This document shows, piece by piece, positions 33,886-42,871 of a stretch of DNA of 52,633 bases. The first letter of the stretch is position 1. Each line of letters starts with the position of its first letter. The notes under the pieces were generated by a model, which was not told the DNA's origin, did no database searches, and saw only the letters and a list, made by a program, of their open reading frames with translations. Both the position numbers and the translations under genes were made by a program. Source of the stretch: Pseudomonadota bacterium (lineage in GTDB: Bacteria > Pseudomonadota > Gammaproteobacteria > Burkholderiales > Nitrosomonadaceae); the NCBI GenBank assembly GCA_018240285.1, contig JAFEGA010000030.1, positions 1 to 52,633 of the forward strand. Direction: 5' to 3'.

Positions 33886-34028
33886 GGAAATGCTGATTAA
33901 TTCGGCGAACGAGATGAAGCACGAGGTGCACGGAACACAGCAACCGAGACATATCAACAAGATAGGCAAGGATGCGAGTACCGCGCAACGAAGTGATTCG
34001 CTCGTGTAGTCAATTAATCAGCATTTTC
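33886..34028. mobile_element. 143-bp MITE with CTAG target duplication
   Basis: The left end (GGAAATGCTGATTAATT) and the right end in inverted form (GAAAATGCTGATTAATT) form terminal repeats of about 17 bp with one mismatch. CTAG flanks both sides (33882-33885 and 34029-34032), the kind of target duplication made by IS5-group elements. The interior has no frame. It is a non-autonomous element that landed between the DUF4266 and DUF3570 genes. Confidence 0.85.
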
Positions 34029-34057
34029 CTAGGGGATGTATTTGAGGTCATTACAAT

Positions 34058-36751
34058 TTGCAGCACAACCGTAGTAATCATTCATTCAACGATCCGGAAA
34101 CTCAGTCCGCAAAGCCAAGAAATAATACCCTGCAGGCATTGACATCGGCGGCATTGGTTTTGCCTGGCCTGTTAATTGCACCGTCTGGGCATCCGGCAGG
34201 AACCGACCGGGTCAATTTCCAATATAGCCGTTACCAGGAAGGCGAGCGCAATCTCTACGGCGCTCCGCAAAGCTATAAACCGATTTCGGCAGACGTTTTA
34301 CACGGTAGCGGTATTTTTTCGTTAACCGATCGTGTTAAATTTACCTTCGGCTATACGCAAGATACCTGGTCGGGCGCAACACCTGTCTCGATTACACCCT
34401 TGGCTACCGATGGTGGCAACCGGCCTTACACAATCAACGGGGTTGTCGTTGGCGCTTCGCCCATTCTCAATAGCCAAGTGCTGTTGGATCATGATTTGAA
34501 TCCCATTGGCAGAGATCCGCTTACCAAGCAATCAACGGGCGTAGTCGATACACGCTCGGTGCTGGTGATGTCGTCGGCTTCACCGGAAACGCGCCGCCAA
34601 GCCAATTTCGGCTTGAGTTATGAATGGAATGAAGCGGCGCTGAATGTAGGCGGCGGCTTTTCCAGGGAAAGAGATTATCAATCGAGCTTTGGCAGTTTAG
34701 GCGGACGGCTGGATTTTAATCAGAAGCTGACCAGCGTCAAATTCGGCGGCGGCTATACGAGTAGCGAGATCGGTGCGATTCTCGACCACGATTCATCTCC
34801 CTACATCACCAAAACGGCGTACGCGCAGCAGATAGTCAATCGCCGCGGGTCTGAGATTCTAAAGGGAGATCGCCAAGACTGGGTGGCGAATATTGGTTTG
34901 ACGCAAGTGCTGAGCAAGAATGCACTCATCGATGCCAGCGTTGGATACACGCACAGCAGCGGATTCCTGGAGAATCCTTACAAAGCGACATCGGTTATTT
35001 TTATCGATCCGGCCAGTCTGAACAACAGTTTCATCACCGGCGATGTGCGCGCGCTGATTGAACAGCGTCCGAATCAACGTAACCAAGTGGCGCTTAGCAC
35101 CAAGTACGTGCACTACATCAACCCGCTTAACGCAGCGATGCATTTGGGCTACCGGCTGTCGGTCGACGATTGGGGTGTGAATTCGCATACGTTCGATGCG
35201 AGCTGGGTGCAACCGCTGGGTGGCGGATGGACGCTGACGCCGCGGATTCGCTACTACTCGCAGGATGCCGCCAGCTTCTTCCGCCCTTATCTGCTCACGC
35301 AACAGACCTACAGGAGACCGGAAGTGGACAGTCTTGGGCGGCAAATCTGGGTGGATAATAAAAATCCCACGGTCCAGTATTTCGGCAACGATCCATTTAG
35401 TCTGGTTGATCAAAACGGTAATCCGGTCGATGGGCTTTCTGTCGATGCGCAACCCAAATTCACCCTATTCGACGCCGGTAAATTACCCGCCCACTTCTCC
35501 AGCGATCATCGCCTGGCGGGTTTCGGTTCGTTAAGCGGCGGTGTGGTATTGAGTAAGCTGCTGGGGAAGGGGGTGGCGCTGGAAGCCGGTTTTGAATACT
35601 ATACCCGCGCCAGTTCGATGCAGATCGGCGGCGGGAATAGCAGTTATGCCGATTTTGATTACTATGTGGCGAATGCCGCCATAAAATTCGACATCGAACC
35701 GGATTCGACCATGCCCATCGGCAGCACAAGCAGCTCTGCCGGATCGCATCTGCATACTTCCTCGCATCAGCACCATAAGATACCGCCGGCGACACTCATG
35801 TTCGGCCATATGCTCGATAAACCCGGAGATTTCATGGTGGGGTATCGCTTTATGTATCACTGGACTGGCGGGAATATGATGCAGGGCGCACACAAGGTGA
35901 GCGATCAGACCATTGTCAATCAAGGCTGCGGTGATCAAGGATGCCAATTTACACCAACGTACATGGATATGCGCATGCATATGCTCGATCTGATGTATGC
36001 GCCTACCAAGTGGCTCAATGTGATGCTAATGCCGACGTTCATGGATATGGATATGAATCTGCGCCAATTAACAGGCGCGCAAGCCGATCCTTCAGGGGCT
36101 CATCATCATGGCGCGGCAGGTCACGAAACTGGCGCCGTCAGCGATACCTACTTTTCATCCTTGGTCAAGCTGCTGGATATTCCGGGTCACAGCGTTCATG
36201 TCAATCTGGGATTCAGCGCACCCACCGGAAAAACGGATATTGAATTACGCCGTACACATAAGGAAGACGGCGGTTTGATTCATTTCGGCATGCAGCTTGG
36301 CAGCGGCACATGGGATTTCACGCCGAGCCTGACGTATCTCGGCGAATATAACCGCTGGTCGTGGGGCGCGCAGTTCAGCGGTGTCAAACGCATGGAAGCG
36401 CAAAATCAATCCGGCTATCGTCTCGGCGATGTATTTCAAGCGACCGGCTGGAGTGGTGTTGATCTGACACACTGGCTCACCGCGACCGTGCGTGGCGCTT
36501 ATACTTGGCAGGATGCGATACACCGGGATTTCAATCAATTTAACGCGCGCATCGGTCCGATGGATTTTCCTAAGAATTACGGCGGACAATTCTGGGATAT
36601 GGGGTTTGGTGTGAATGCGCGGATTCCTAGCGGGCGTTTTGCCGGAAACCGCTTCGGGGTTGAGTGGGTGCAGCCCATTCGCAGTGATTTCAACGGATTC
36701 CAGCTCAACCGTCAGGGTATGCTGTCGGCAACCTGGAGTTATCAGTTCTAA
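34058..36751 (+). CDS. DUF3570 outer-membrane protein with putative flavinylation motif
   Basis: The 897-residue product is read from a TTG at 34058, the only plausible start in this frame, with GAGG about 10 bases upstream. A hydrophobic run near residues 25-43 (LQALTSAALVLPGLLIAPS) is a signal-like segment. Residues about 50-545 are the DUF3570 region, rich in alternating beta strands. At residues 102-108 it reads DTWSGAT, matching the ApbE motif Dxx(S/T)GAT, with Thr108 as the FMN-accepting residue. Residues about 570-897 form a second beta-rich region with His/Met-rich loops (HLHTSSHQHHK, MDMRMHMLDLMY, GAHHHGAAGHE), so the gene looks like a fusion of two barrel-type domains; typical DUF3570 proteins are about half this size. 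It ends in YQF, as outer-membrane barrels often do. apbE follows. Confidence 0.85.
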   Translation: MQHNRSNHSFNDPETQSAKPRNNTLQALTSAALVLPGLLIAPSGHPAGTDRVNFQYSRYQEGERNLYGAPQSYKPISADVLHGSGIFSLTDRVKFTFGYTQDTWSGATPVSITPLATDGGNRPYTINGVVVGASPILNSQVLLDHDLNPIGRDPLTKQSTGVVDTRSVLVMSSASPETRRQANFGLSYEWNEAALNVGGGFSRERDYQSSFGSLGGRLDFNQKLTSVKFGGGYTSSEIGAILDHDSSPYITKTAYAQQIVNRRGSEILKGDRQDWVANIGLTQVLSKNALIDASVGYTHSSGFLENPYKATSVIFIDPASLNNSFITGDVRALIEQRPNQRNQVALSTKYVHYINPLNAAMHLGYRLSVDDWGVNSHTFDASWVQPLGGGWTLTPRIRYYSQDAASFFRPYLLTQQTYRRPEVDSLGRQIWVDNKNPTVQYFGNDPFSLVDQNGNPVDGLSVDAQPKFTLFDAGKLPAHFSSDHRLAGFGSLSGGVVLSKLLGKGVALEAGFEYYTRASSMQIGGGNSSYADFDYYVANAAIKFDIEPDSTMPIGSTSSSAGSHLHTSSHQHHKIPPATLMFGHMLDKPGDFMVGYRFMYHWTGGNMMQGAHKVSDQTIVNQGCGDQGCQFTPTYMDMRMHMLDLMYAPTKWLNVMLMPTFMDMDMNLRQLTGAQADPSGAHHHGAAGHETGAVSDTYFSSLVKLLDIPGHSVHVNLGFSAPTGKTDIELRRTHKEDGGLIHFGMQLGSGTWDFTPSLTYLGEYNRWSWGAQFSGVKRMEAQNQSGYRLGDVFQATGWSGVDLTHWLTATVRGAYTWQDAIHRDFNQFNARIGPMDFPKNYGGQFWDMGFGVNARIPSGRFAGNRFGVEWVQPIRSDFNGFQLNRQGMLSATWSYQF

Positions 36752-36814
36752 GTTAGGATAGCTTCTATTTCACAATCTCAACGGCGCACCCGGAACTTTC
36801 CGGCTGAACAAAAC

Positions 36815-37732
36815 ATGGCGCATCTGAATTATTATCACTATGACTTTCAAGCGATGGGTTCGCCTTGCGCGATTCAGTTGTACGCGGGTAGCGCAAAAAA
36901 AGCCAAGCAGGCCGCCCGCATGGTCATGGATGATGTTTACCGCCTGGAGGCAAAATATTCCCGCTATCGTACAGACAGTTTTTTATCCGAGATAAACCGC
37001 ATTGCGGCGCAAAGCGGCAGCATCCCAGTCGACGATGAAACCGCCGGTTTGCTCGATTATGCGGCCACTTGTTACCAGCAAAGCGACGGCTTGTTCGATA
37101 TCACGTCGGGAATCTTGCGCCGTGCCTGGAATTTCAAGTCCGGCAGCTTACCAAGCCAAGAAATGATTCAAACGCTGCTGGAAAAAATCGGCTGGCATAA
37201 AATCCGCTGGCAGCGGCCGGTGCTCGCATTTACGGTTGCGGGCATGGAAATTGATTTTGGCGGTGTGGTCAAGGAGTACGCGGTCGACCGCGCGGCCGCG
37301 TTATGCCGGGAGGCCGGTATCGAACATGGTCTGATCAATTTGGGCGGCGATGTCAAAATCATCGGTCCGCACGATGATGGCAGTCCCTGGCGCATTGCCA
37401 TCCGGCATCCGCGCATTCCCGATGGTGTTTTGCACACACTGCTACTGCATTCCGGTGCGCTGGCGAGCAGTGGCGATTATGAGCGCTGCATTACCGTAAA
37501 CGGCATCCGCTACGGCCATGTGCTGAATCCCAAAACCGGCTGGCCGGTCGATTACATGGCGGCGGTCAGCGTGATTGGCGAGTTCTGTGTGGTCGCGGGC
37601 AGCGCCTCGACCATCGGTATGCTGAAAGGCGAAGACGGGCCACAATGGCTGAGTGAGCTCGGTTTGCCGTACTTGTGGGTCAATGTGCGGGGGGAGTCGG
37701 GCGGGTCGTTGCTGGAAAAAGCGCTAATGTGA
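36815..37732 (+). CDS. apbE: FAD:protein FMN transferase (ApbE family)
   Basis: The 305-residue protein has the family blocks: AMGSPCAIQLY near the N-terminus, LEAKYSRYRTDSFLSEIN, YQQSDGLFDITSG, the FAD/Mg-binding IDFGGVVKEYAVDRAA, LINLGGDVKIIG, and SGDYERCITVNGIRYGHVLNPKTGWPV. ApbE attaches FMN through phosphate to Thr or Ser in a Dxx(S/T)GA(S/T) motif. The gene directly upstream encodes a protein with this motif. Most ApbE proteins are exported lipoproteins; this one shows no signal peptide in front of HLNYYHYDFQAMG. Confidence 0.92.
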   Translation: MAHLNYYHYDFQAMGSPCAIQLYAGSAKKAKQAARMVMDDVYRLEAKYSRYRTDSFLSEINRIAAQSGSIPVDDETAGLLDYAATCYQQSDGLFDITSGILRRAWNFKSGSLPSQEMIQTLLEKIGWHKIRWQRPVLAFTVAGMEIDFGGVVKEYAVDRAAALCREAGIEHGLINLGGDVKIIGPHDDGSPWRIAIRHPRIPDGVLHTLLLHSGALASSGDYERCITVNGIRYGHVLNPKTGWPVDYMAAVSVIGEFCVVAGSASTIGMLKGEDGPQWLSELGLPYLWVNVRGESGGSLLEKALM

Positions 37733-37791
37733 CAGGACCGTTTATTTTCCCTATACTCTAGGCTTTCAGAAACTATCTTTATGGATTCACT

Positions 37792-38673
37792 ATGAAATTT
37801 AAAACTTCACTAGCACTAACATATTTTGCAACCATCTCTACGCTTTTGGCTTCACCATTGGCTCAGAGTTCAGTTGTATACAACGTTGCTTTTGATGACC
37901 CATTCGGTGAATTTGCTAGTTATTACGATAAGATAGAGACGCATGTTAAGGCTGCCGGTTCTCTTTGGGAACAGTATTTTACTGGTAATGCCAACCTTGA
38001 GGTTACTATTGGTTTTCATGATATTCCTAGAGCCGATGGACGTAGCACGACAACATCATATCTCTCTAATAATGGAAGTTACTCTGTTTGGCAAGCGGGG
38101 GCAGCAAGTGAAATAAACACAGGTATTGACCCTAATGGTGCCACTTCCGATATAGAAATTAATTTCAGTAATAGCACAGATTATTTAACTAATGAGCTAT
38201 GGTTCGACCCAAATCCATTTGACAATATTGCGGATGTTCCTTCTAACAAAACCGATGCTTTATCCGTTTTTGAACATGAATTGGGGCATGCACTAGGTTT
38301 TAATGGTTGGATAGATTCGATAACTGGTGTTTTGCCTGGAGATTATGAATCCAGTTTTGATCAATACGTGATAGAACATGATGGTGGGTTTTTCTTTGCA
38401 GGTGCTAATGCGCGCGCTGTTTATGGTGGCGATGTGCCATTAACGAGCGGTAATATTATGCACATTGGCAACAGTGATCCCCTTGCTGGTGCTGATTTGA
38501 TTCCTGATTTAATGAATGGCGTGGTTTTCATGCGTGGTACGAGATACAGTATTTCTGCTTTAGATGTTGCAATCTTGCAGGATACGGGATTGTCACCTGT
38601 TCCCGCTCCTCCAGCTTTATGGCTTTTTATTTTTGGATTAGCAGCTATTGGCCTAAAAATCAGGAAAGTATAA
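37792..38673 (+). CDS. PEP-CTERM-type secreted metalloprotease
   Basis: The 293-residue protein has a signal peptide (MKFKTSLALTYFATIS ... AQS) and an HExxH zinc site in VFEHELGHALGFNGW (His162, Glu163, His166). The usual third ligand of HExxHxxGxxH is replaced (Gly172). It ends in VPAPPALWLFIFGLAAIGL and a basic KIRKV, a sorting signal of the PEP-CTERM type with a variant proline motif. It is exported and probably processed by an exosortase encoded elsewhere. The protein stands alone, with 316 bp to the next gene. Confidence 0.82.
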   Translation: MKFKTSLALTYFATISTLLASPLAQSSVVYNVAFDDPFGEFASYYDKIETHVKAAGSLWEQYFTGNANLEVTIGFHDIPRADGRSTTTSYLSNNGSYSVWQAGAASEINTGIDPNGATSDIEINFSNSTDYLTNELWFDPNPFDNIADVPSNKTDALSVFEHELGHALGFNGWIDSITGVLPGDYESSFDQYVIEHDGGFFFAGANARAVYGGDVPLTSGNIMHIGNSDPLAGADLIPDLMNGVVFMRGTRYSISALDVAILQDTGLSPVPAPPALWLFIFGLAAIGLKIRKV

Positions 38674-38989
38674 CGAGGCCTAGCGCCAACAAGCCATTTC
38701 ATTGCAACTGCCTAATATTAATTAATGCCTGAGTAAAAAAGTACCAAATAGCGCACCAATAATGCGCCAGGGTATTGTCAAATTAACTTTGAAACGGCAC
38801 AAAATACCGGATTACCACCTTTATGTTAACTTAATATCTTTCCAAGACGCAAAGGCCGCTTGTCTCAGGTTTCGGTAATGGCAGGCGGATACTAGTTTGC
38901 TAATCCATTGCAGCAAGAAGCCTATTCCTATCCTTTTTGATTATGATTAAACTGCTGCTACCCGATCAAATCAACCGGCAAAGCAATTC
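38674..38989. other. Intergenic region before the lipase gene
   Basis: Nothing beyond non-coding AT-rich sequence can be supported. It should hold the promoter of the lipase gene, but no convincing -35/-10 pair was found. Confidence 0.4.
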
Positions 38990-40228
38990 ATGAAAGATTG
39001 GCGCTTTCTTTTATTCAAATCCCTTGGTTTTATTTCCTTTGCAGTTGCAGCACCATTAGCGCAGGCGCTGCCGGAAGGGTGCAAGGATTTGACTGCGCCG
39101 GCGACTTTTATCGAATCGAATGGTCTTGTGTGCTTGCAAAAGGTGATTGTGAAAGATACCTCGGGCGATCAATTGTACCAAGCATCGCTGCAATGGCTGG
39201 GCGCAGACAAACCGAACCAGTTTAAGTTGTTGGATGCTGAGTTTGACGATGCAGCCGAGCCGAACAGCCCGGTTTTCTCGTTGACTAATGGTCTGCTGAC
39301 GTTGCCCAAAGTCGATGTGCCCAAACTGAACGGTACCGAGCGCTATAACGTCAGTTTGAATTGGTTGAAGGATAGCGATGCCGATACCGACGATGCCGTT
39401 TCACTGTTTGAACTGGCGACGGTTGCGCTGTACATCAATCCCGACTATATACCGAATATCACCTGGAAGCCTTACGGCATGTTGCTCCCTAATGAACGGC
39501 GTGCGGTGGATACGCTGGCGCGGTCGATTCCCTATGCGCAGCTAGCCGATGCGGTTTATGATTTTGATAATATTGTGGTTGGCGCTTGGGATTTGATTGA
39601 AGCCAAGGGAAAAAGCTCGGGAATGGATGCGGGTTTGTTTAGAAATCGCGATAGCGGCGAACTGGCGCTGGTGTTCCGCGGTACGGAAACTTGCGACATT
39701 CCATGCTCGCCCGGGGAATTAATAGACACTGGGCGCGATGTTGTAGCCGATGCTGCCATAAGCATCGGCACCGTCAGCGATCAATTCAAAGATGCTTTCA
39801 GATTTGCCCAAGATGTGATCAGCCGGTATCCCGGAGCTAAGATCACGGTGTCGGGGCACTCCTTAGGGGGCGGGTTGGCGCAAGCCGTTGGTTCTACGTT
39901 GGGGTTGGAAACATTTGCTTTTAACTCTTCGCCTGTTCCGGATCATTTCTTTGATACCTATACGATCACGCTGCCAGCCGAGGCACTTGAAGATTTGATT
40001 TTCGTTATTGCCGATGTGCACGATCCGGTTTCGAATATCGGTGAAGCCGGGGATTTATATTTTGGCTCCCATCATGTAACAGCGCTGATTCAATTCAATT
40101 TCGAACTGAAGGAGATGTTATCCAGCCGTAAAGTGGATCTGCTAGACTTGCGTTTCGACCGGCACAGCATTACCCGTTTGGCCAATAATGCAGCTGCCCT
40201 GCTGACTATTTACCGGAATGGCTGGTAA
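38990..40228 (+). CDS. Secreted lipase, class 3 family
   Basis: The 412-residue protein has a signal peptide (MKDWRFLLFKSLGFISF ... AQA) and a first domain (about 30-150) of unknown fold. The alpha/beta-hydrolase part contains GELALVFRGTET (oxyanion region) and the nucleophile elbow TVSGHSLGGGLAQ with Ser291. An Asp in VIADVHDPVSN and a His in GSHHVTAL can complete the triad. Class 3 lipases hydrolyse triacylglycerols or related esters. The N-terminal repeat-like segment (CLQKVIVKDTSGDQLY and LPKVDVPKLNGTERYNVSL) suggests a duplicated beta unit. Confidence 0.85.
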   Translation: MKDWRFLLFKSLGFISFAVAAPLAQALPEGCKDLTAPATFIESNGLVCLQKVIVKDTSGDQLYQASLQWLGADKPNQFKLLDAEFDDAAEPNSPVFSLTNGLLTLPKVDVPKLNGTERYNVSLNWLKDSDADTDDAVSLFELATVALYINPDYIPNITWKPYGMLLPNERRAVDTLARSIPYAQLADAVYDFDNIVVGAWDLIEAKGKSSGMDAGLFRNRDSGELALVFRGTETCDIPCSPGELIDTGRDVVADAAISIGTVSDQFKDAFRFAQDVISRYPGAKITVSGHSLGGGLAQAVGSTLGLETFAFNSSPVPDHFFDTYTITLPAEALEDLIFVIADVHDPVSNIGEAGDLYFGSHHVTALIQFNFELKEMLSSRKVDLLDLRFDRHSITRLANNAAALLTIYRNGW

Positions 40229-40384
40229 CCCCATTATCTGTTTTTAGGTTTTCTCCTTAACCCGGTGAAGTAGTATCGCAATTCTCTGCGAGATTTCGAA
40301 ACAGGGTTTTCTTGGGTTGCAATCTTTTTTCCAATTGTCTGTCTTATGGTTAAATTGACCATCTACAGAGGAAGAAAAAACGCC

Positions 40385-41185
40385 ATGACCTCAATCCGTT
40401 CACCTGCAGTGGCAGGGTTATTTTATCCCGCCGATGCCCAGCAGCTTGGGCGGGAAGTAAAGCAGCTACTCGCCACGGCACAATTGCAAGATTTCAAACC
40501 CAAAGCACTCATCGTTCCACATGCCGGATATATTTATTCGGGGGCGATTGCAGCCTCGGCCTATGCTGGTTTAAGTTCCGTCGCGGCTACGATCCGGCGT
40601 GTGGTGTTGCTCGGTCCGGCGCATCGCGTGGCGGTGCACGGCTTGGCTTTACCCGGGGTGGATGTGTTCGAGACGCCACTGGGCCGCGTGAAGCTGGATC
40701 AAGAGCTCGTCGCTACGGTTGCGCATTTGCCGCAAGTGATTGTCAGCAAGGAAGTGCACGCTTTGGAGCATTCTCTGGAAGTGCAACTGCCTTTCTTGCA
40801 AAGTGTGTTGGGTGATTTTACTTTGCTGCCGCTGGCGGTTGGAATGACATCGCCGGAAGCCGTGGTGCAAGTGCTGGAACGGTTGTGGGGCGGAGAAGAG
40901 ACTCTGATCGTGATCAGTTCCGATCTGTCGCATTACTTGCCTTACGCCGCCGCACAACGCATGGACAATGAAACCGTGCAAGCGATATTACAGCTGCGGC
41001 AGCCGATCGCGCACGATCATGCGTGCGGCAGCATACCAGTCAGTGGTTTGATCATCGCGGCGCAGAAACATCATCTGACTCCCCATTTGCTGGATTTGCG
41101 AAACTCAGGGGATACTGCGGGATCGCGTGATCGGGTAGTGGGTTATGCGGCGATTGCCTTTAATAATGAGGAGGATGAATCATGA
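40385..41185 (+). CDS. AmmeMemoRadiSam system protein B (MEMO1 family)
   Basis: I place the start at 40385 (GAGGAAG upstream), giving 266 residues; a longer reading from 40346 is possible. The protein begins SIRSPAVAGLFYPAD and has the MEMO1 blocks ALIVPHAGYIYSGAIAA, VVLLGPAHRV, LEHSLEVQLPFLQ and VISSDLSHYLPY, with the conserved His residues that form a metal site. It is related to extradiol dioxygenases but the bacterial reaction is unknown. It overlaps the next gene by 4 bp, so the three system genes are translationally coupled. Confidence 0.93.
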   Translation: MTSIRSPAVAGLFYPADAQQLGREVKQLLATAQLQDFKPKALIVPHAGYIYSGAIAASAYAGLSSVAATIRRVVLLGPAHRVAVHGLALPGVDVFETPLGRVKLDQELVATVAHLPQVIVSKEVHALEHSLEVQLPFLQSVLGDFTLLPLAVGMTSPEAVVQVLERLWGGEETLIVISSDLSHYLPYAAAQRMDNETVQAILQLRQPIAHDHACGSIPVSGLIIAAQKHHLTPHLLDLRNSGDTAGSRDRVVGYAAIAFNNEEDES

Positions 41186-41781
41186 TGGATACGATCGGGA
41201 AAAACGAACAAGGCAGAATTTTGCTGCACATCGCGCGCAATGCGATTTGCCGGGCTTTGCGGGTATCGTATGTAGCTATGCGAATGGACGATGGTCATAT
41301 GGCTTGGCTGTCCCGGCCCGGCGCAACCTTCGTCACGCTGACACAGTACGGTGAATTGCGTGGTTGCATCGGTTCCTTGCAGGCGTGCGATCCGCTGATC
41401 GACGATGTGAGCAACAATGCCGTGTCGGCGGCCGTGCGCGATCCGCGTTTCATGCCGCTGACGGCGGACGAACTGGATTCGGTTAGTGTGGAAGTATCGT
41501 TGCTGTCCGAGTTGCAACCGCTCAAGTTTACCAGCGAAGACGATGTGCTGGCACAACTGCGCCCGGAAATCGATGGGGTGGTATTCGAATACGGCCCGTA
41601 TCGCAGCACTTTTTTGCCGCAAGTTTGGGAAAGCCTTCCACAGCCGTCACAGTTTCTCGCTAAATTGAAATCCAAGGCGCGTTTGCCAGAGGATTTCTGG
41701 AATGATGAGATCCAATTGTCACGCTATACCGTCAGCAAATGGCGGGAAACGGATTACACCAAGGAGGTGATGTATGGATGA
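41182..41781 (+). CDS. AmmeMemoRadiSam system protein A (AMMECR1 family)
   Basis: The 199-residue protein is an AMMECR1 domain, with FVTLTQYGELRGCIGSLQ (the conserved LRGCIG motif), DDVSNNAVSAAVRDPRF, LDSVSVEVSLLSEL and a C-terminal FLAKLKSKARLPEDFW. Family function is unresolved; it occurs with proteins B and a radical SAM enzyme. Overlaps of 4 bp upstream and 8 bp downstream show a single translational unit. Confidence 0.93.
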   Translation: MMDTIGKNEQGRILLHIARNAICRALRVSYVAMRMDDGHMAWLSRPGATFVTLTQYGELRGCIGSLQACDPLIDDVSNNAVSAAVRDPRFMPLTADELDSVSVEVSLLSELQPLKFTSEDDVLAQLRPEIDGVVFEYGPYRSTFLPQVWESLPQPSQFLAKLKSKARLPEDFWNDEIQLSRYTVSKWRETDYTKEVMYG

Positions 41782-42871
41782 ACCGATCAGCGCTGCAGAA
41801 CGATTTCCGGCCAAATATTGGCACCGGCTGGATGATGGGCGCATTCAATGCGATTTATGTCCGCGCGATTGCAAATTGCACGAAGGACAGCGCGGCGCGT
41901 GCTTCGTGCGCGGACGGGCGGGCGATGCGATGGTGCTGACGACCTACGGGCGTTCGTCCGGTTTCTGTATCGATCCGATCGAGAAAAAACCCTTGAACCA
42001 GTTTTATCCGGGCAGCAGCGTGCTGTCGTTCGGCACTGCCGGTTGTAATCTAGCGTGCAAATTTTGCCAGAACTGGGATATTTCCAAATCGCGCAGCTTC
42101 GACAAATTGCTTGATCAGGCCAGTCCGGAAGCGATAGCACGCTGTGCGGAACACTACCATTGCAAAAGCGTTGCGTTCACGTACAACGATCCGGTCATTT
42201 TCGCCGAATATGCAATGGATGTGGCGGATGCTTGCCATGCCAAGGGTATCAAGACGGTCGCGGTCACCGCCGGGTATATTCACGCCGAGCCGCGGCGCGA
42301 TTTTTTCGCCAAAATGGACGCTGCCAATGTGGATCTGAAGGCATTTACCGAAACGTTTTACGTCAAACAGACCGGATCGCATTTGCAACCGGTGCTGGAT
42401 ACCTTGTGTTATTTGAAGCATGAAACCGACGTATGGCTCGAATTGACCACGCTGCTGATTCCGGGTTTGAACGATTCCAGCGAGGAAATCACCGCCATGA
42501 GTCATTGGATTATGAAGGAATTAGGGCCGGACGTGCCGTTGCACTTCAGTGCTTTCCATCCCGATTACAAACTAAATGAGCTGCCGCCCACGCCGCCGGA
42601 AACGTTGATCCGGGCGCGCAAGATCGCACTGGATGCCGGATTGCATTATGTGTACACCGGTAATGTGCATAACATCGAAGGCGATACCACGGTTTGTCCT
42701 GGATGCGGCAGTGCCGTCATCGTGCGCGATTGGTATGAAATCAAGCAGTATCATGTGACTGCGGATGGCCGCTGTGAACACTGTAATGCCGCGATTGCAG
42801 GGCGTTTTGAACCATTCACCGGTCAATTCGGCAGGCAGCGTATTCCGGTCAGAATAGGAGCGGTAGCATGA
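41774..42871 (+). CDS. AmmeMemoRadiSam system radical SAM enzyme
   Basis: The 365-residue protein has an N-terminal Cys cluster (IQCDLCPRDCKLHEGQRG), then the radical SAM cluster motif FGTAGCNLACKFCQNWDIS (CxxxCxxC), a TIM-barrel region with FTYNDPVIFAEYA and NVDLKAFTETFY, and a C-terminal part with two CxxC pairs (CPGCG, CEHCN) that could bind zinc or another cluster. The enzyme generates a 5'-deoxyadenosyl radical; its substrate is not known. It overlaps the following hydrolase gene by 4 bp. Confidence 0.95.
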   Translation: MDEPISAAERFPAKYWHRLDDGRIQCDLCPRDCKLHEGQRGACFVRGRAGDAMVLTTYGRSSGFCIDPIEKKPLNQFYPGSSVLSFGTAGCNLACKFCQNWDISKSRSFDKLLDQASPEAIARCAEHYHCKSVAFTYNDPVIFAEYAMDVADACHAKGIKTVAVTAGYIHAEPRRDFFAKMDAANVDLKAFTETFYVKQTGSHLQPVLDTLCYLKHETDVWLELTTLLIPGLNDSSEEITAMSHWIMKELGPDVPLHFSAFHPDYKLNELPPTPPETLIRARKIALDAGLHYVYTGNVHNIEGDTTVCPGCGSAVIVRDWYEIKQYHVTADGRCEHCNAAIAGRFEPFTGQFGRQRIPVRIGAVA

